From Bradyrhizobium sp. CCBAU 51627 (GTDB lineage Bacteria > Pseudomonadota > Alphaproteobacteria > Rhizobiales > Xanthobacteraceae): a stretch of DNA of 64,000 nt. Each line of letters starts with the position of its first letter. Position 1 is the stretch's first letter. Of this stretch, positions 8,528 to 17,511 are shown piece after piece. The notes under the pieces were generated by a model. The model was given only the letters and a program-made list of their open reading frames with translations, was not told where the DNA came from and made no database searches. Location: NCBI RefSeq assembly GCF_028128765.1, contig NZ_LBJG01000023.1, positions 124,001 through 188,000 on the forward strand, given 5' to 3'. The position numbers and the translations under genes were made by a program.

Positions 8528-8613
8528 CGTAGCCCGGATGGAGCGCAGCGTAATCCGGGGTTGTGAAGGCTTGGCACGAACCCGGATTTCGCGTCCGCTC
8601 CATTCGGGCTACG
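8528..8613. repeat. Palindromic intergenic repeat, GTAGCCCGGATGGAGCG family
   Basis: CGTAGCCCGGATGGAGCG at 8528-8545 is mirrored by CGCTCCATTCGGGCTACG ending at 8613, with inner arms around AATCCGGG and CCCGGATT. This is a well-known type of dispersed proteobacterial repeat and forms a large hairpin between the convergent dehydrogenase and lysA genes, where it may also end transcription. Confidence 0.75.
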
Positions 8614-8621
8614 TCAACGCC

Positions 8622-9887
8622 TCACAGCCACGGCGCCGGCTTGTCCATCGCGATCAGTTGCTCGACCTCGATGCGCGGACGTACCACGGCGTATTGATCG
8701 CCCTTCACCAGCACCTCCGGCACCAGCGGCCGCGTGTTGTAGGTGCCGGCCTGTACAGCGCCATAGGCACCCGATGTCATGACGGCGATGAGATCGCCCG
8801 GCTTGGGCGTCGGCAGCGTGCGGTCCAATGCAAGGTAATCGCCGGTCTCGCAGACCGGGCCGACGACGTCGGCCACGATCGTGGCCGCACCATCGGCCGG
8901 CTGCACCACCGGCAGGATGTCGTGATGCGCCTCATACAGCGTCGGGCGAATGAGATCGTTCATGGCGGCATCGATGATGACGAAGTTCTTGCCGTCGCCA
9001 TGCTTCACATAGATCACCTTGGCGACCAGGATGCCGGCATTGCCGACGATCATGCGGCCCGGTTCGAACATCAACGTGCAACCGAGATTGTGGCTGACGC
9101 GCTTGACCATCGCGGCATAGACGTCCGGCGCCGGCGGCGCGTCGCGGTCCATGTAGTAGGGAATACCGAGGCCGCCGCCGAAATCGACATGCGAAATGGT
9201 GTGGCCGTCGGCGCGCAGCGTCTGCACGAATTCGGAGAGGATGCGGAACGCCGTCTCCATCTTGGAGAGGTCGGTGATCTGGCTGCCGATATGCACGTCG
9301 GTGCCGGTCACTTCGATCCCCGGCAGTTTCGCCGCGCGGGCATAGACCTCGCGGGCATGAACGATCGGGATGCCGAACTTGTTATCGGACTTGCCGGTCG
9401 AAATCTTGGCGTGGGTGCCGGCGTCGACGTCCGGGTTGACGCGCACCGAAATACGCGCGGTCTTGCCCATTTCACTCGCAAGGCGCGACAGCAACTCGAG
9501 CTCGGGCTCGGACTCCACGTTGAGACAAAGGATGTCGGCGGCGAGCGCAGCCCGCAGCTCCGCCTCTGTCTTGCCGACGCCGGAGAACACGATCTTGCTG
9601 CTGGGAATGCCGGCCGCGAGCGCCCGCTTCAGCTCGCCACCCGAGACCACGTCCGCGCCGGCGCCGAGCTTGGCCAGCGTGCGCAGCACCGACTGGTTGG
9701 AGTTCGCCTTCATGGCGTAGCAGACCAGCACCTTCTCGCCGGCAAAGGCCTCCGTGAAGACGCGGTAGTGCCGCTCCAGCGTTGCGGTCGAATAGCAATA
9801 GAACGGCGTGCCGACGGTTGCGGCCAGCTCGGACAGGTTCACCGCCTCGGCGTGCAGCACGCCGTTGCGATAGTCGAAATGGTTCAT
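8622..9887 (-). CDS. lysA: Diaminopimelate decarboxylase
   Basis: A 421-residue PLP enzyme of the alanine-racemase-like fold III. The PLP lysine is Lys60 in YAMKANSN, the glycine-rich phosphate site is DFGGGLGIPY, and FEPGRMIV, VCETGD and the C-terminal GAYGAVQAGTYN tail follow. It converts meso-diaminopimelate to lysine, the last step of the pathway, in the cytosol. It is downstream of lptM and argH in the same direction, so it is probably co-transcribed with them. Length and motifs fit LysA well. Confidence 0.96.
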   Translation of the reverse strand: MNHFDYRNGVLHAEAVNLSELAATVGTPFYCYSTATLERHYRVFTEAFAGEKVLVCYAMKANSNQSVLRTLAKLGAGADVVSGGELKRALAAGIPSSKIVFSGVGKTEAELRAALAADILCLNVESEPELELLSRLASEMGKTARISVRVNPDVDAGTHAKISTGKSDNKFGIPIVHAREVYARAAKLPGIEVTGTDVHIGSQITDLSKMETAFRILSEFVQTLRADGHTISHVDFGGGLGIPYYMDRDAPPAPDVYAAMVKRVSHNLGCTLMFEPGRMIVGNAGILVAKVIYVKHGDGKNFVIIDAAMNDLIRPTLYEAHHDILPVVQPADGAATIVADVVGPVCETGDYLALDRTLPTPKPGDLIAVMTSGAYGAVQAGTYNTRPLVPEVLVKGDQYAVVRPRIEVEQLIAMDKPAPWL

Positions 9888-9911
9888 GGCGTTGGCTCAG
9901 CTAATCCCGGC

Positions 9912-10205
9912 TCATCTCTTGCCGGGAGATTCGTCCAGGAGCGGGTCGAGGATAAACGGTTTTTTCCGGCCCCGGGTCGCCGCCGGTGCGGCATCCGCGC
10001 CGTAGGTTGGATTGAACACGCTCGGCGTCTTCTGGGCTTCGGTCTCGGTGTCACCAGGCGCTGCGACATTGGCCGTGGACGCACTGGAGGCGCCTGGCGG
10101 CAGATCCAGCGGACCCTTGCGGCCGCAGCCGGCGAGCGCAAGCGCGCTCACGCTCAGGACAATGATGGCCCACCCCGACCCGGCCGGGCGAAACTTTGAC
10201 GTCAC
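9912..10205 (-). CDS. lptM: LptM-like (YifL family) lipoprotein
   Basis: A small lipoprotein of 97 residues. The signal peptide ends in the lipobox LALAGC with Cys27, followed at once by GRKGPLDLPP, the hallmark of the YifL/LptM family. In Escherichia coli LptM helps the LPS translocon LptDE mature at the outer membrane. The rest is Ala/Pro/Thr-rich and probably disordered, ending in a basic patch. It lies between argH and lysA, a position common for this family, whose members are often found beside lysA. Confidence 0.85.
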   Translation of the reverse strand: MTSKFRPAGSGWAIIVLSVSALALAGCGRKGPLDLPPGASSASTANVAAPGDTETEAQKTPSVFNPTYGADAAPAATRGRKKPFILDPLLDESPGKR

Positions 10206-10298
10206 GACGAAATCCCCACTACGCGAGGCGCACCATACAGAGATTGGCGCGCTCTGGCGAGAGCCGGATGACCATGAAACATAAGCGAAATTTGGCCT

Positions 10299-11696
10299 TC
10301 AGCCCAATTTTCGCTCTTTTTCCAGCCGCTTCAGCCAGCTCTTCGCCTGCGACGTCACGTTCTTCGGCGCGGTGCCGCCGAAGCTGGTGCGGCTCTTCAC
10401 CGACGATTCGACCGAGAGCACGCCGAGCACGTCCTTGGTGATCTTGGGCTCGATTGCCTGCATCTCCTGCAGCGGCAGCTCGTGCAGCGCCACGCCGCCT
10501 GCGGCGGCCTTGGCCACGATCCGGCCGGTGACGTGGTGGGCCTCGCGGAACGGCATTTTCAGCGTCCGCACCAGCCAGTCGGCGAGATCGGTCGCAGTGG
10601 CATAGCCCTCGCCCGCCGCCAGCTTCATCTTCGCCTCGTCAGGCACAAGGTCGCGGACCATGCCGGTCATGGCGCGGATCGCCAGCGACAAGGCCGCAAA
10701 ACCCTCCATGGCGCCTTGCTTGTCCTCCTGCATGTCCTTTTGATAGGCGAGCGGCAGGCCCTTCATCACGATCAGGAGCCCATTGAGCGCGCCGATGACG
10801 CGGCCGGTCTTGGCGCGGACCAGTTCGGCCGCGTCAGGATTGCGCTTCTGCGGCATGATCGAGGAGCCGGTGGTGAACTTGTCGCTGAGGCGGACGAGGC
10901 CGACCAGCGGCGAGGTCCAGATCACGATCTCCTCGGCAAAGCGCGACATGTGCACCGCGCAGATCGAGGCGGCCGACAGCATCTCCAGCACGAAGTCGCG
11001 GTCGGACACCGCATCGAGCGAATTCGCCATCGGCCGGTCGAAGCCGAGTGCCTTCGCGGTGGCATGACGGTCGATCGGGAACGAGGTACCGGCGAGCGCG
11101 GCGGCGCCCAGCGGGGATTCATTGAGCCGCTTGCGCGCATCCTGGAAACGGCCACGGTCGCGCGCGGCCATCTCGACATAGGCGAGCAGGTGGTGGCCGA
11201 AGGTCACCGGCTGCGCGGTCTGCAGATGCGTGAAGCCGGGCATCACCGTGCCGGCATGCTCCAGCGCGCGGTCCACCAGCGCCTGCTGGAACGCGGCAAG
11301 CGCGGCATCGGTCTCGTCGACGATGTCGCGGACGTAGAGACGGAAATCGGTCGCGACCTGGTCGTTGCGCGAGCGCGCGGTGTGCAGGCGGCCGGCGGCG
11401 GGGCCGATCAACTCGGACAGGCGGCTCTCGACATTCATATGAATGTCCTCAAGCGCGCGCTTGAACTCGAAGCTCCCCTTGCCGATCTCTGACAAAATCG
11501 TGTCTAGACCCTTGCCGATATTTTTCGCATCAGAGGCCGTGATGATGCCCTGACCGGCCAGCATCGCGGCGTGAGCCTTGGACGCGGCAATGTCCTGGGC
11601 AAAGAGGTGACGATCGACGTCGATGGAGACGTTGATCTCTTCCATGATCTCATCGGGACGCTCCGAGAACCGGCCGCCCCACATCTTGTTGCTCAT
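10299..11696 (-). CDS. argH: Argininosuccinate lyase
   Basis: A 465-residue protein started at the ATG at 11696, with AGGGG upstream and the family N-terminus [12 protein letters not shown]. The fumarase/aspartase signature [12 protein letters not shown] is present, as are [12 protein letters not shown] and the [14 protein letters not shown] helix. It cleaves argininosuccinate to arginine and fumarate. It heads the argH-lptM-lysA run and is divergent from tlpA with 101 bp between start codons, so both promoters must lie there. The longer upstream frame was rejected because it runs into the tlpA promoter. Confidence 0.97.
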   Translation of the reverse strand: MSNKMWGGRFSERPDEIMEEINVSIDVDRHLFAQDIAASKAHAAMLAGQGIITASDAKNIGKGLDTILSEIGKGSFEFKRALEDIHMNVESRLSELIGPAAGRLHTARSRNDQVATDFRLYVRDIVDETDAALAAFQQALVDRALEHAGTVMPGFTHLQTAQPVTFGHHLLAYVEMAARDRGRFQDARKRLNESPLGAAALAGTSFPIDRHATAKALGFDRPMANSLDAVSDRDFVLEMLSAASICAVHMSRFAEEIVIWTSPLVGLVRLSDKFTTGSSIMPQKRNPDAAELVRAKTGRVIGALNGLLIVMKGLPLAYQKDMQEDKQGAMEGFAALSLAIRAMTGMVRDLVPDEAKMKLAAGEGYATATDLADWLVRTLKMPFREAHHVTGRIVAKAAAGGVALHELPLQEMQAIEPKITKDVLGVLSVESSVKSRTSFGGTAPKNVTSQAKSWLKRLEKERKLG

Positions 11697-11797
11697 GATC
11701 CCCTGCTCACGCCTTGATTTGCCGCACGTTTGCTGGCGAAGGCCAGCCGTATTAAGAGGCCCCTGATAGCCATATCTGCGACCGGATGACAAACGAT

Positions 11798-12463
11798 ATG
11801 CTCGACCCAAAACCCTCCGCCACGCGCCGGATCCCGATGGTCATCGCCACCGTGGTGGTTGGCGGCCTGGCCGGCTTCGCCGCGCTGTACGGGCTGGGCC
11901 TGAGCCGGGCGCCATCAGGCGATCCAACCTGCAAACCGGCGGTCGCGACGGCGCACAGGATCGCCCCGCTCGCCCATGGCGAGGTGGCGGCGCTGACCAT
12001 GGCGAGCGCCCCCCTGAAGCTGCCCGATCTCACTTTTGAGGACGCCGACGGCAAGCCGAAAAAACTGTCCGATTTCCGCGGCAAGACCCTGCTGGTGAAC
12101 CTCTGGGCCACCTGGTGCGTGCCGTGTCGAAAAGAAATGCCGGCACTGGACCAGCTCCAGGCCAAGCTGGCGGGGCCCAATTTCGAGGTGGTGGCGATCA
12201 ATATCGACACCCGCGATTCCGAAAAGCCCAAGACCTTCCTGAAAGAGGCCAATCTGACCCGGCTCGGTTACTTCAACGACCAGAAAGCCAAGGTTTTTCA
12301 GGATCTTAAATCTATAGGCCGGGCCTTGGGCATGCCGACCTCGGTGCTGGTGGACCCGCAGGGCTGCGAGATTGCGACCATCGCGGGACCGGCGGAATGG
12401 GCGAGCGACGATGCGCTCAAGCTGCTTCGGGCGGCATTAAGCCCGGCTGCCGCGTCGCTTTAG
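11798..12463 (+). CDS. tlpA: Thiol:disulfide interchange protein TlpA
   Basis: A 221-residue membrane-anchored thioredoxin, the same length as I remember for Bradyrhizobium japonicum TlpA and very similar along its whole length. One N-terminal helix (about 12-36) anchors it with the thioredoxin domain in the periplasm. The active site WCVPC has Cys107 and Cys110, and a second Cys pair (Cys45 and one near Cys154) is present. TlpA reduces the copper chaperone ScoI and the CuA site of cytochrome oxidase and is needed for aa3-type oxidase assembly. The start at 11798 gives the known N-terminus [11 protein letters not shown]. Confidence 0.96.
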   Translation: MLDPKPSATRRIPMVIATVVVGGLAGFAALYGLGLSRAPSGDPTCKPAVATAHRIAPLAHGEVAALTMASAPLKLPDLTFEDADGKPKKLSDFRGKTLLVNLWATWCVPCRKEMPALDQLQAKLAGPNFEVVAINIDTRDSEKPKTFLKEANLTRLGYFNDQKAKVFQDLKSIGRALGMPTSVLVDPQGCEIATIAGPAEWASDDALKLLRAALSPAAASL

Positions 12464-12469
12464 GGGCGT

Positions 12470-12664
12470 TCAGGCGGTCACGTTCAAATTGCCACCAACG
12501 CCGGGGCCGACATTGGCAAGGGAAGGCTGACCGGCGCCCAGCAGCGTCAGGACGGTGGATTTCTCCATGTCCATGTTCTGCTTTGTCACGGTTGCTGCGA
12601 TATTCGATTGCAGCGCGCCTTGCTGGGCGGCCAGCATGGTGCTGACCATCGCCATCATGTCCAT
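12470..12664 (-). CDS. YjfB-like putative motility protein
   Basis: A small protein of 64 residues: a methionine-rich amphipathic first half, a helix (LQSNIAATVTKQNMDMEKST) and a Gly/Asn-rich tail. The pattern of a short helix with a KxxMD core matches the YjfB family, which is annotated as putative motility protein on weak grounds. GAGGG lies before the ATG. Its 3' end almost touches the tlpA stop codon (6 bp apart, convergent). No flagellar gene is nearby, so a motility role is unsupported here. Confidence 0.65.
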   Translation of the reverse strand: MDMMAMVSTMLAAQQGALQSNIAATVTKQNMDMEKSTVLTLLGAGQPSLANVGPGVGGNLNVTA

Positions 12665-12741
12665 TACGCGAACCCTCGTACCGGCCGCAGCCTAGGCGCG
12701 AGGCGTTAATGCGACATGAATTGCCACAGATGGGGAGATGC

Positions 12742-13623
12742 CTACCGCGTCGGAACCGGCTTGGCGCCGCGGTAGTCGTAGAAGCCGCGCTGGGTCTTGC
12801 GGCCAAGCCAACCGGCCTCGACGTATTTCACCAGCAGCGGGCATGGCCGGTACTTTGAGTCGGCGAGCCCCTCATGCAGCACCTGCATGATCGACAGGCA
12901 CGTATCGAGGCCGATGAAATCGGCAAGCTCGAGCGGGCCCATCGGGTGGTGCGCACCGAGCTTCATCGCCGCATCGATCGCCTCGACGTTGCCGACGCCT
13001 TCATACAGCGTGTAGATCGCCTCGTTGATCATCGGCAGCAGGATGCGATTGACGATGAAGGCCGGGAAATCCTCGGAAACCGCGACCTGCTTGCCGAGCC
13101 TGGCGACGAATTCCTTGGACGCCTCGAAGGTGGAATCGTCGGTGGCGATGCCGCGGATCAGCTCCACCAGTTCCATCAGCGGGACCGGATTCATGAAGTG
13201 AATGCCGATAAAGCGCTCGGGCCGGTCGGTGGCGGCGGCAAGGCGGGTGATCGAGATCGAGGAGGTGTCGGAGGCGACGATCGCCTCCGGCTTCAAGATC
13301 GCGCAGAGGTCGTGGAAGATCTTGCGCTTGACCTCTTCCTTCTCGACCGCGGTCTCGATCACGAGGTCGCAATCGGCGAGGTCGTCCAGCTTCTCGGCGA
13401 GCTTGATCCGCGCAACTGCCTTGGCCTTGTCGTCCTCGGTAACGGCCTTCTTGGAGACCTGGCGCGCCAGATTGCCGTTGATGGTAGCCATGCCCGACTT
13501 GAGGCGGTCGGCCGAGACGTCGTTGAGCACCACGTCGAAGCCGGCCAAGGCCGCGACATGCGCGATGCCATTGCCCATCTGACCCGCGCCGATTACGCCG
13601 ATCTTCTTGATTACTGCCGCCAT
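12742..13623 (-). CDS. 3-hydroxybutyryl-CoA dehydrogenase
   Basis: A 293-residue protein started at the ATG at 13623. The NAD-binding N-terminus is IGVIGAGQMGNGIAHV, followed by the NDVS strand end, DTSSISIT, and the signature HFMNPVPLMELVE with the catalytic His. The C-terminal dimerisation domain has NRILLPMINEA. It oxidises or reduces 3-hydroxybutyryl-CoA / acetoacetyl-CoA in polyhydroxybutyrate, butyrate or fatty-acid metabolism. It is downstream of etfBA in the same direction, but a strong terminator (13787-13824) separates them, so it likely has its own promoter. Confidence 0.93.
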   Translation of the reverse strand: MAAVIKKIGVIGAGQMGNGIAHVAALAGFDVVLNDVSADRLKSGMATINGNLARQVSKKAVTEDDKAKAVARIKLAEKLDDLADCDLVIETAVEKEEVKRKIFHDLCAILKPEAIVASDTSSISITRLAAATDRPERFIGIHFMNPVPLMELVELIRGIATDDSTFEASKEFVARLGKQVAVSEDFPAFIVNRILLPMINEAIYTLYEGVGNVEAIDAAMKLGAHHPMGPLELADFIGLDTCLSIMQVLHEGLADSKYRPCPLLVKYVEAGWLGRKTQRGFYDYRGAKPVPTR

Positions 13624-13786
13624 AATGTCATCCACCGGAACGGCGCGCATATCGCGCCCTGCCACATCCCCTGAGCCGGGAGGACCGATTTGATCAGAAA
13701 CCCGATTAGATCAGAATCCTGGCTCGAAACCTAGATTGGATCGCTTCGAAGGCGCGCCCCACGCCAAAGAAAACGCCTCAGAAATG

Positions 13787-13824
13787 AAACACCGGCCGGA
13801 GTTTATACCTCCGGCCGGTGTTTT
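13787..13824 (-). terminator. Rho-independent terminator after etfBA
   Basis: A perfect 15-bp inverted repeat (AAACACCGGCCGGAG, loop of seven, CTCCGGCCGGTGTTT) lies 9 bp beyond the etfA stop codon. The T-rich flank on the plus strand and A-rich flank make it usable in both directions. It should separate etfBA from the dehydrogenase gene. Confidence 0.85.
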
Positions 13825-13833
13825 GAACGGCTT

Positions 13834-14778
13834 TTACTTGCCGAGCTTGCCGAGTTCGGCGGTCAGCTCCGGAACCGCCTGGTAGAGGTCCGCGACCAGG
13901 CCGTAATCGGCAACCTGGAAGATCGGCGCGTCCTCGTCCTTGTTGATGGCGACAATCACCTTGGAGTCCTTCATGCCGGCAAGATGCTGGATCGCGCCGG
14001 AAATGCCCACCGCGACATAGAGCTCGGGGGCCACGACCTTGCCGGTCTGGCCGACCTGCCAGTCGTTCGGCGCATAGCCGGCGTCGACCGCCGCGCGCGA
14101 GGCACCGACGCCGGCGCCGAGCTTGTCGGCGAGAGGCTCGATATATTTGGCGAAGTTCTCGCGGCTCTGCATGGCGCGGCCACCGGAGACGATGATCTTG
14201 GCCGAGGTCAGCTCGGGACGGTCGCTCTTGGCGACTTCCTCGCCGACGAAGGTCGACAGGCCCGGATCGGCCGCCGCCGATACGCTCTCGACCGGCGCGC
14301 TGCCGCCCTCGCCTGCCGCGGCGAAGGTCGAGGTGCGGACCGTGATGACCTTCTTGGCGTCCTTCGACTTCACCGTCTGGATGGCGTTGCCGGCATAGAT
14401 CGGACGCTCATAGGTGTCGGGCGCGACCACCTTGATGATCTCCGAGACCTGCATGACGTCGAGCAGCGCGGCGACGCGCGGCATCACGTTCTTGAAGCGC
14501 GAGGTCGCGGGCGCGACGATGGCGTCATAGGCCGGAGCCAGCGAGACGATCAGTGCGGCCAGCGGCTCGGCGAGGTCGTGTGCGTAGGTCTCGCCGTCGG
14601 CGAGCAGCACCTTCTTGACGCCAGCGAGCTTGGCAGCGGCATCCGCCGCGGCCTTGGCATTCTGGCCGGCGACCAGAACCTCGACCTCCGCGCCGAGCGC
14701 AGCGGCCGCGGTCAGGGCCTTGTTGGTCGCATCCTTGAGCGACGCGTTGTCGTGTTCGGCGATCAGAAGCGTCGTCAT
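13834..14778 (-). CDS. etfA: Electron transfer flavoprotein subunit alpha
   Basis: A 314-residue protein. The C-terminal FAD domain is clear: [76 protein letters not shown]. With EtfB it forms the soluble flavoprotein that takes electrons from acyl-CoA and other dehydrogenases to ETF-ubiquinone oxidoreductase. Its ATG shares one base with the etfB stop codon (TGATG), so translation is coupled. The sequence is of the general housekeeping ETF type; no fixABCX genes are around. Confidence 0.96.
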   Translation of the reverse strand: MTTLLIAEHDNASLKDATNKALTAAAALGAEVEVLVAGQNAKAAADAAAKLAGVKKVLLADGETYAHDLAEPLAALIVSLAPAYDAIVAPATSRFKNVMPRVAALLDVMQVSEIIKVVAPDTYERPIYAGNAIQTVKSKDAKKVITVRTSTFAAAGEGGSAPVESVSAAADPGLSTFVGEEVAKSDRPELTSAKIIVSGGRAMQSRENFAKYIEPLADKLGAGVGASRAAVDAGYAPNDWQVGQTGKVVAPELYVAVGISGAIQHLAGMKDSKVIVAINKDEDAPIFQVADYGLVADLYQAVPELTAELGKLGK

Positions 14779-15527
14779 CAGAGCACCCCGGCTTCGTTCT
14801 TGAGTTTCGACACCAGCTCGGCGACGTCCTTGACCTTGACGCCCGCCTTGCGGCCCGCCGGTTCAGTCGTCTTGAGAATCTCGAGACGTGCGGCGACATC
14901 GACGCCGTAATCGGCGACGGTCTTCTCCGCGATCGGCTTCTTCTTGGCCTTCATGATGTTCGGCAGCGACGCATAGCGCGGCTCATTGAGGCGAAGATCG
15001 GTGGTGACGATCGCAGGTCCCTTCAGCTTCACGGTCTGGAGACCGCCGTCGACCTCGCGCGTGACCTTGAAATCGCTTCCTTCGACCTCGAGCTTCGAGG
15101 CGAAGGTCGCCTGCGACCAGCCCAGCAGCGCGGCCAGCATCTGGCCGGTCTGATTGCTGTCGTCGTCGATGGCTTGCTTGCCCAGGATGATCAGGCCGGG
15201 CTGCTCTTCTTCGGCAACCTTCTTCAGGATCTTGGCGACCGCGAGCGGCTCGACGGCGCCCTCGGCTTTCACCAGGATTCCGCGGTCGGCGCCCATGGCG
15301 AGACCGGTGCGGATCGTCTCCGACGCCTGCGCCGGTCCAATGGAGACCACTACGACTTCGGTCGCCTTGCCGGCTTCCTTCAGACGCAGCGCTTCCTCGA
15401 CCGCGATCTCGTCGAACGGATTCATGGACATCTTGACGTTGGCGAGTTCAACGCCCGATCCATCGCCCTTGACGCGGACCTTGACGTTGTAATCGACCAC
15501 CCGCTTTACCGGCACTAAGACCTTCAT
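14778..15527 (-). CDS. etfB: Electron transfer flavoprotein subunit beta
   Basis: A 249-residue protein started at the ATG at 15527 (AGAGG upstream, [15 protein letters not shown]-terminus). It contains [17 protein letters not shown], the [22 protein letters not shown] core of the ETF beta signature, and AKKKPIAEK near the C-terminus. It binds AMP and carries the recognition loop for partner dehydrogenases. It is first in the etfBA pair, and the neighbouring hydroxyacyl-CoA dehydrogenase fits acyl-CoA oxidation. Confidence 0.96.
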   Translation of the reverse strand: MKVLVPVKRVVDYNVKVRVKGDGSGVELANVKMSMNPFDEIAVEEALRLKEAGKATEVVVVSIGPAQASETIRTGLAMGADRGILVKAEGAVEPLAVAKILKKVAEEEQPGLIILGKQAIDDDSNQTGQMLAALLGWSQATFASKLEVEGSDFKVTREVDGGLQTVKLKGPAIVTTDLRLNEPRYASLPNIMKAKKKPIAEKTVADYGVDVAARLEILKTTEPAGRKAGVKVKDVAELVSKLKNEAGVL

Positions 15528-15653
15528 CGATCCTCTTTCACTCAATTTAGGAGGGGGTTATTCAACTGGCGCGGAACCTAAAGGCCTGATCCGGCCCGGT
15601 CAACGCGCGAAGAAGGCTAATTTTAGCCCCCTGAAATGCGCCCCTTCAATGGG

Positions 15654-16226
15654 TCAGCGATTCTGGCCCGGAACCCAGAGCACGTCGCCGGCGCCATCAT
15701 GATTGGCAGCGCGGCTCGCCACGAACAGGAAGTCCGAAAGGCGATTCATATATTGGATGCCAGCGGCGCCCACGGGCTCGCCGGGCTGGGCCGCCAATTC
15801 CACCATCACACGTTCCGCCCTGCGGCAAATCGTGCGGGCGACGTGGAGGTAGGCGGCGGCCGGGGTCCCCCCCGGGAGCACGAAGGAGGTGAGCGGCGCA
15901 AGCTTATCGTTGAGCGCATCGATGTCGTGCTCGAGCCGCTCGACCTGGCTCGCCACCACCCGCAGACGTTCCGCCTTGCCTTCCCGTTCGGGCACCGCGA
16001 GATCGGCGCCGAGATCGAACAAATCGTTCTGGATGCGGCCGAGCATCGCATCGAGCTCCGGCGCATCCTTGGTGTGAAGGCGCACCACGCCGATCGCAGC
16101 ATTGGTCTCGTCGACCGTGCCATAGGCGGCGATGCGCAAATCGTATTTCGGACGGCGCTCGCCGGTTCCCAGCGCTGTCGTGCCGTCGTCACCGGTCTTG
16201 GTATAGATGCGGTTGAGCACGACCAT
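15654..16226 (-). CDS. PduO-type corrinoid adenosyltransferase
   Basis: A 190-residue protein from the ATG at 16226. The ATP-binding N-terminus IYTKTGDDGTTALGTGERRPK is split by the glycine loop, then AYGTVDETNAAIG and, further on, the FVLPGG and ARTICRRAERVMVEL helix that line the active site. It adenosylates cob(I)alamin (or cobyrinic acid diamide) using ATP to form coenzyme B12. It follows the twin-helix small protein gene by 2 bp in the same direction. CobO (the other family) is excluded by these motifs. Confidence 0.93.
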   Translation of the reverse strand: MVVLNRIYTKTGDDGTTALGTGERRPKYDLRIAAYGTVDETNAAIGVVRLHTKDAPELDAMLGRIQNDLFDLGADLAVPEREGKAERLRVVASQVERLEHDIDALNDKLAPLTSFVLPGGTPAAAYLHVARTICRRAERVMVELAAQPGEPVGAAGIQYMNRLSDFLFVASRAANHDGAGDVLWVPGQNR

Positions 16227-16228
16227 GT

Positions 16229-16423
16229 TCAGCGTCCCATCGCCCAGACCGCGATCATGGCAATGACGATGGCCACGAACTGAAGCAGCACGCGCCAGCG
16301 CATCAGCTTCTGCGAGGTGTTGGGCGAGCCACCGCGCATCATGTTGACGAGGCCGAGCAGCAGCACCACCGCAACGGCGGCCACGGCGATCGGCAGGATG
16401 AAAGTACTCAGGAGAGATGCCAT
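16229..16423 (-). CDS. Twin transmembrane helix small protein (HIG1-like)
   Basis: A 64-residue protein with two hydrophobic helices (about 3-26 and 42-62) joined by a short polar loop (MMRGGSPNTSQKLMRWR). This is the layout of the twin transmembrane helix small protein family, which resembles HIG1 domains of mitochondrial respiratory factors. Start at 16423 was chosen because the upstream extension is polar and unconserved. No clear ribosome site is seen. The gene sits 2 bp before the adenosyltransferase gene, with which it is surely co-transcribed. Function is unknown. Confidence 0.85.
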   Translation of the reverse strand: MASLLSTFILPIAVAAVAVVLLLGLVNMMRGGSPNTSQKLMRWRVLLQFVAIVIAMIAVWAMGR

Positions 16424-16542
16424 TTGGGGGTGATAACACCGTGTGCGGCGCTGCGCCATGGCGTTCCCAATCTGGCTTTTGAGCCAATAATGTCAGAAGC
16501 TGGCTGGATGATTTCCGATTTGCGCGCATACCCCTTCTTCGC

Positions 16543-16564
16543 CTCGCCTCGCTTGCGGGGAGAG
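16543..16564. repeat. Degenerate CTCTCCCCGC-type intergenic repeat
   Basis: CTCGCCTCGCTTGCGGGGAGAG forms an imperfect palindrome of the same family as 45660-45681. It lies upstream of the yihY-like gene, in the 194-bp divergent region. Confidence 0.4.
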
Positions 16565-16617
16565 GCCGGAATCGGGGCCGCAAGCGGAGCAAGAGCAACG
16601 TTGCTCCGGGGCACACC

Positions 16618-17511
16618 GTGAAAGCCATCCGCGCCATCTACTGCGTCGTGGAGGACGCCTTCTACACATTCCTGGCCGACGACGGCTGGGCGATTGCGAG
16701 CCACATCGCGCTGTCGACGCTGATGGCGCTATTCCCGTTCCTGATCGTTCTGACGTCACTGGCTGGCTTCTTCGGCTCCAAGGAGCTTGCCGACCAGGCC
16801 GCCAGCCTGATGCTTCAGGTCTGGCCCAAGCAGGTCGCCGATTCGATCTCGGGCGAAGTCCACGACGTGCTGACCACCACCCGCTCCGGCGTGCTGACGA
16901 TCGGCGCAGTGCTGTCGGTGTATTTTGCCTCGAACGGCGTCGAGGCATTGCGGGTCGCGCTCAACCGCGCCTATGCGGTGGTGGAGATGCGACGCTGGTA
17001 CTGGTTGCGATTGGAGTCGATCGGCTACACGCTGGTGGCGGCCTTCACGGCGCTCGCGATGGCGTTCCTGATCGTGCTCGGCCCGCTCATCATCGAGGCG
17101 GCGCGGCGCCACATTCCCCTGTTCGTCGAGTCCAACGAGAGTATCCTGACCTGGCTGCGCTACGGCATCACCATCGGCGCGCTGGTGGTGGCGCTGTTCA
17201 TCCTGCATGCCTGGCTGCCGGCGGGACGCCGGAGCTTCCTCCAGATCCTGCCCGGCATCGTCTTCACCATGGTGGCGTCGCTGATCTCAGGCGTCGTGTT
17301 CGGCCAGTATCTTGCGCGCTTCGCTAACAATTACGTCACCATGTATGCGGGGCTTGCGTCGGTGATCATCGCACTGGTGTTTCTGTATTTCATCGCTGCG
17401 ATTTTCGTCTACGGCGGTGAACTCAACGCTGCGATCATCAAGTCACGGCTTCCTCACGGCGTGTCGCTTCAAGCAGCGCAGTCGCTAAAGCCCGCGGGGA
17501 CACAGGCTTGA
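16618..17511 (+). CDS. YihY/virulence factor BrkB family membrane protein
   Basis: A 297-residue protein from a GTG at 16618. Six hydrophobic helices are seen, with the family core near the N-terminus (DDGWAIASHIALSTLMALFPFLI) and SGVLTIGAVLSVYFASNGVEAL, HAWLPAGRRSFLQILPG and the final GGELNAAIIK. The family was once thought to be ribonuclease BN, but members are membrane proteins of unknown transport role. Its last 74 bases overlap the 3' end of the opposite-strand kinase gene. The in-frame region upstream is repeat DNA, so the GTG is a reasonable start, although a ribosome site is weak. Confidence 0.9.
   Translation: MKAIRAIYCVVEDAFYTFLADDGWAIASHIALSTLMALFPFLIVLTSLAGFFGSKELADQAASLMLQVWPKQVADSISGEVHDVLTTTRSGVLTIGAVLSVYFASNGVEALRVALNRAYAVVEMRRWYWLRLESIGYTLVAAFTALAMAFLIVLGPLIIEAARRHIPLFVESNESILTWLRYGITIGALVVALFILHAWLPAGRRSFLQILPGIVFTMVASLISGVVFGQYLARFANNYVTMYAGLASVIIALVFLYFIAAIFVYGGELNAAIIKSRLPHGVSLQAAQSLKPAGTQA

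Noticed and set aside
8538..10199. Long plus-strand frame opposite lysA
   Set aside because: lysA and lptM on the minus strand are clear; this frame is Arg/His/Gly-rich with no family similarity.
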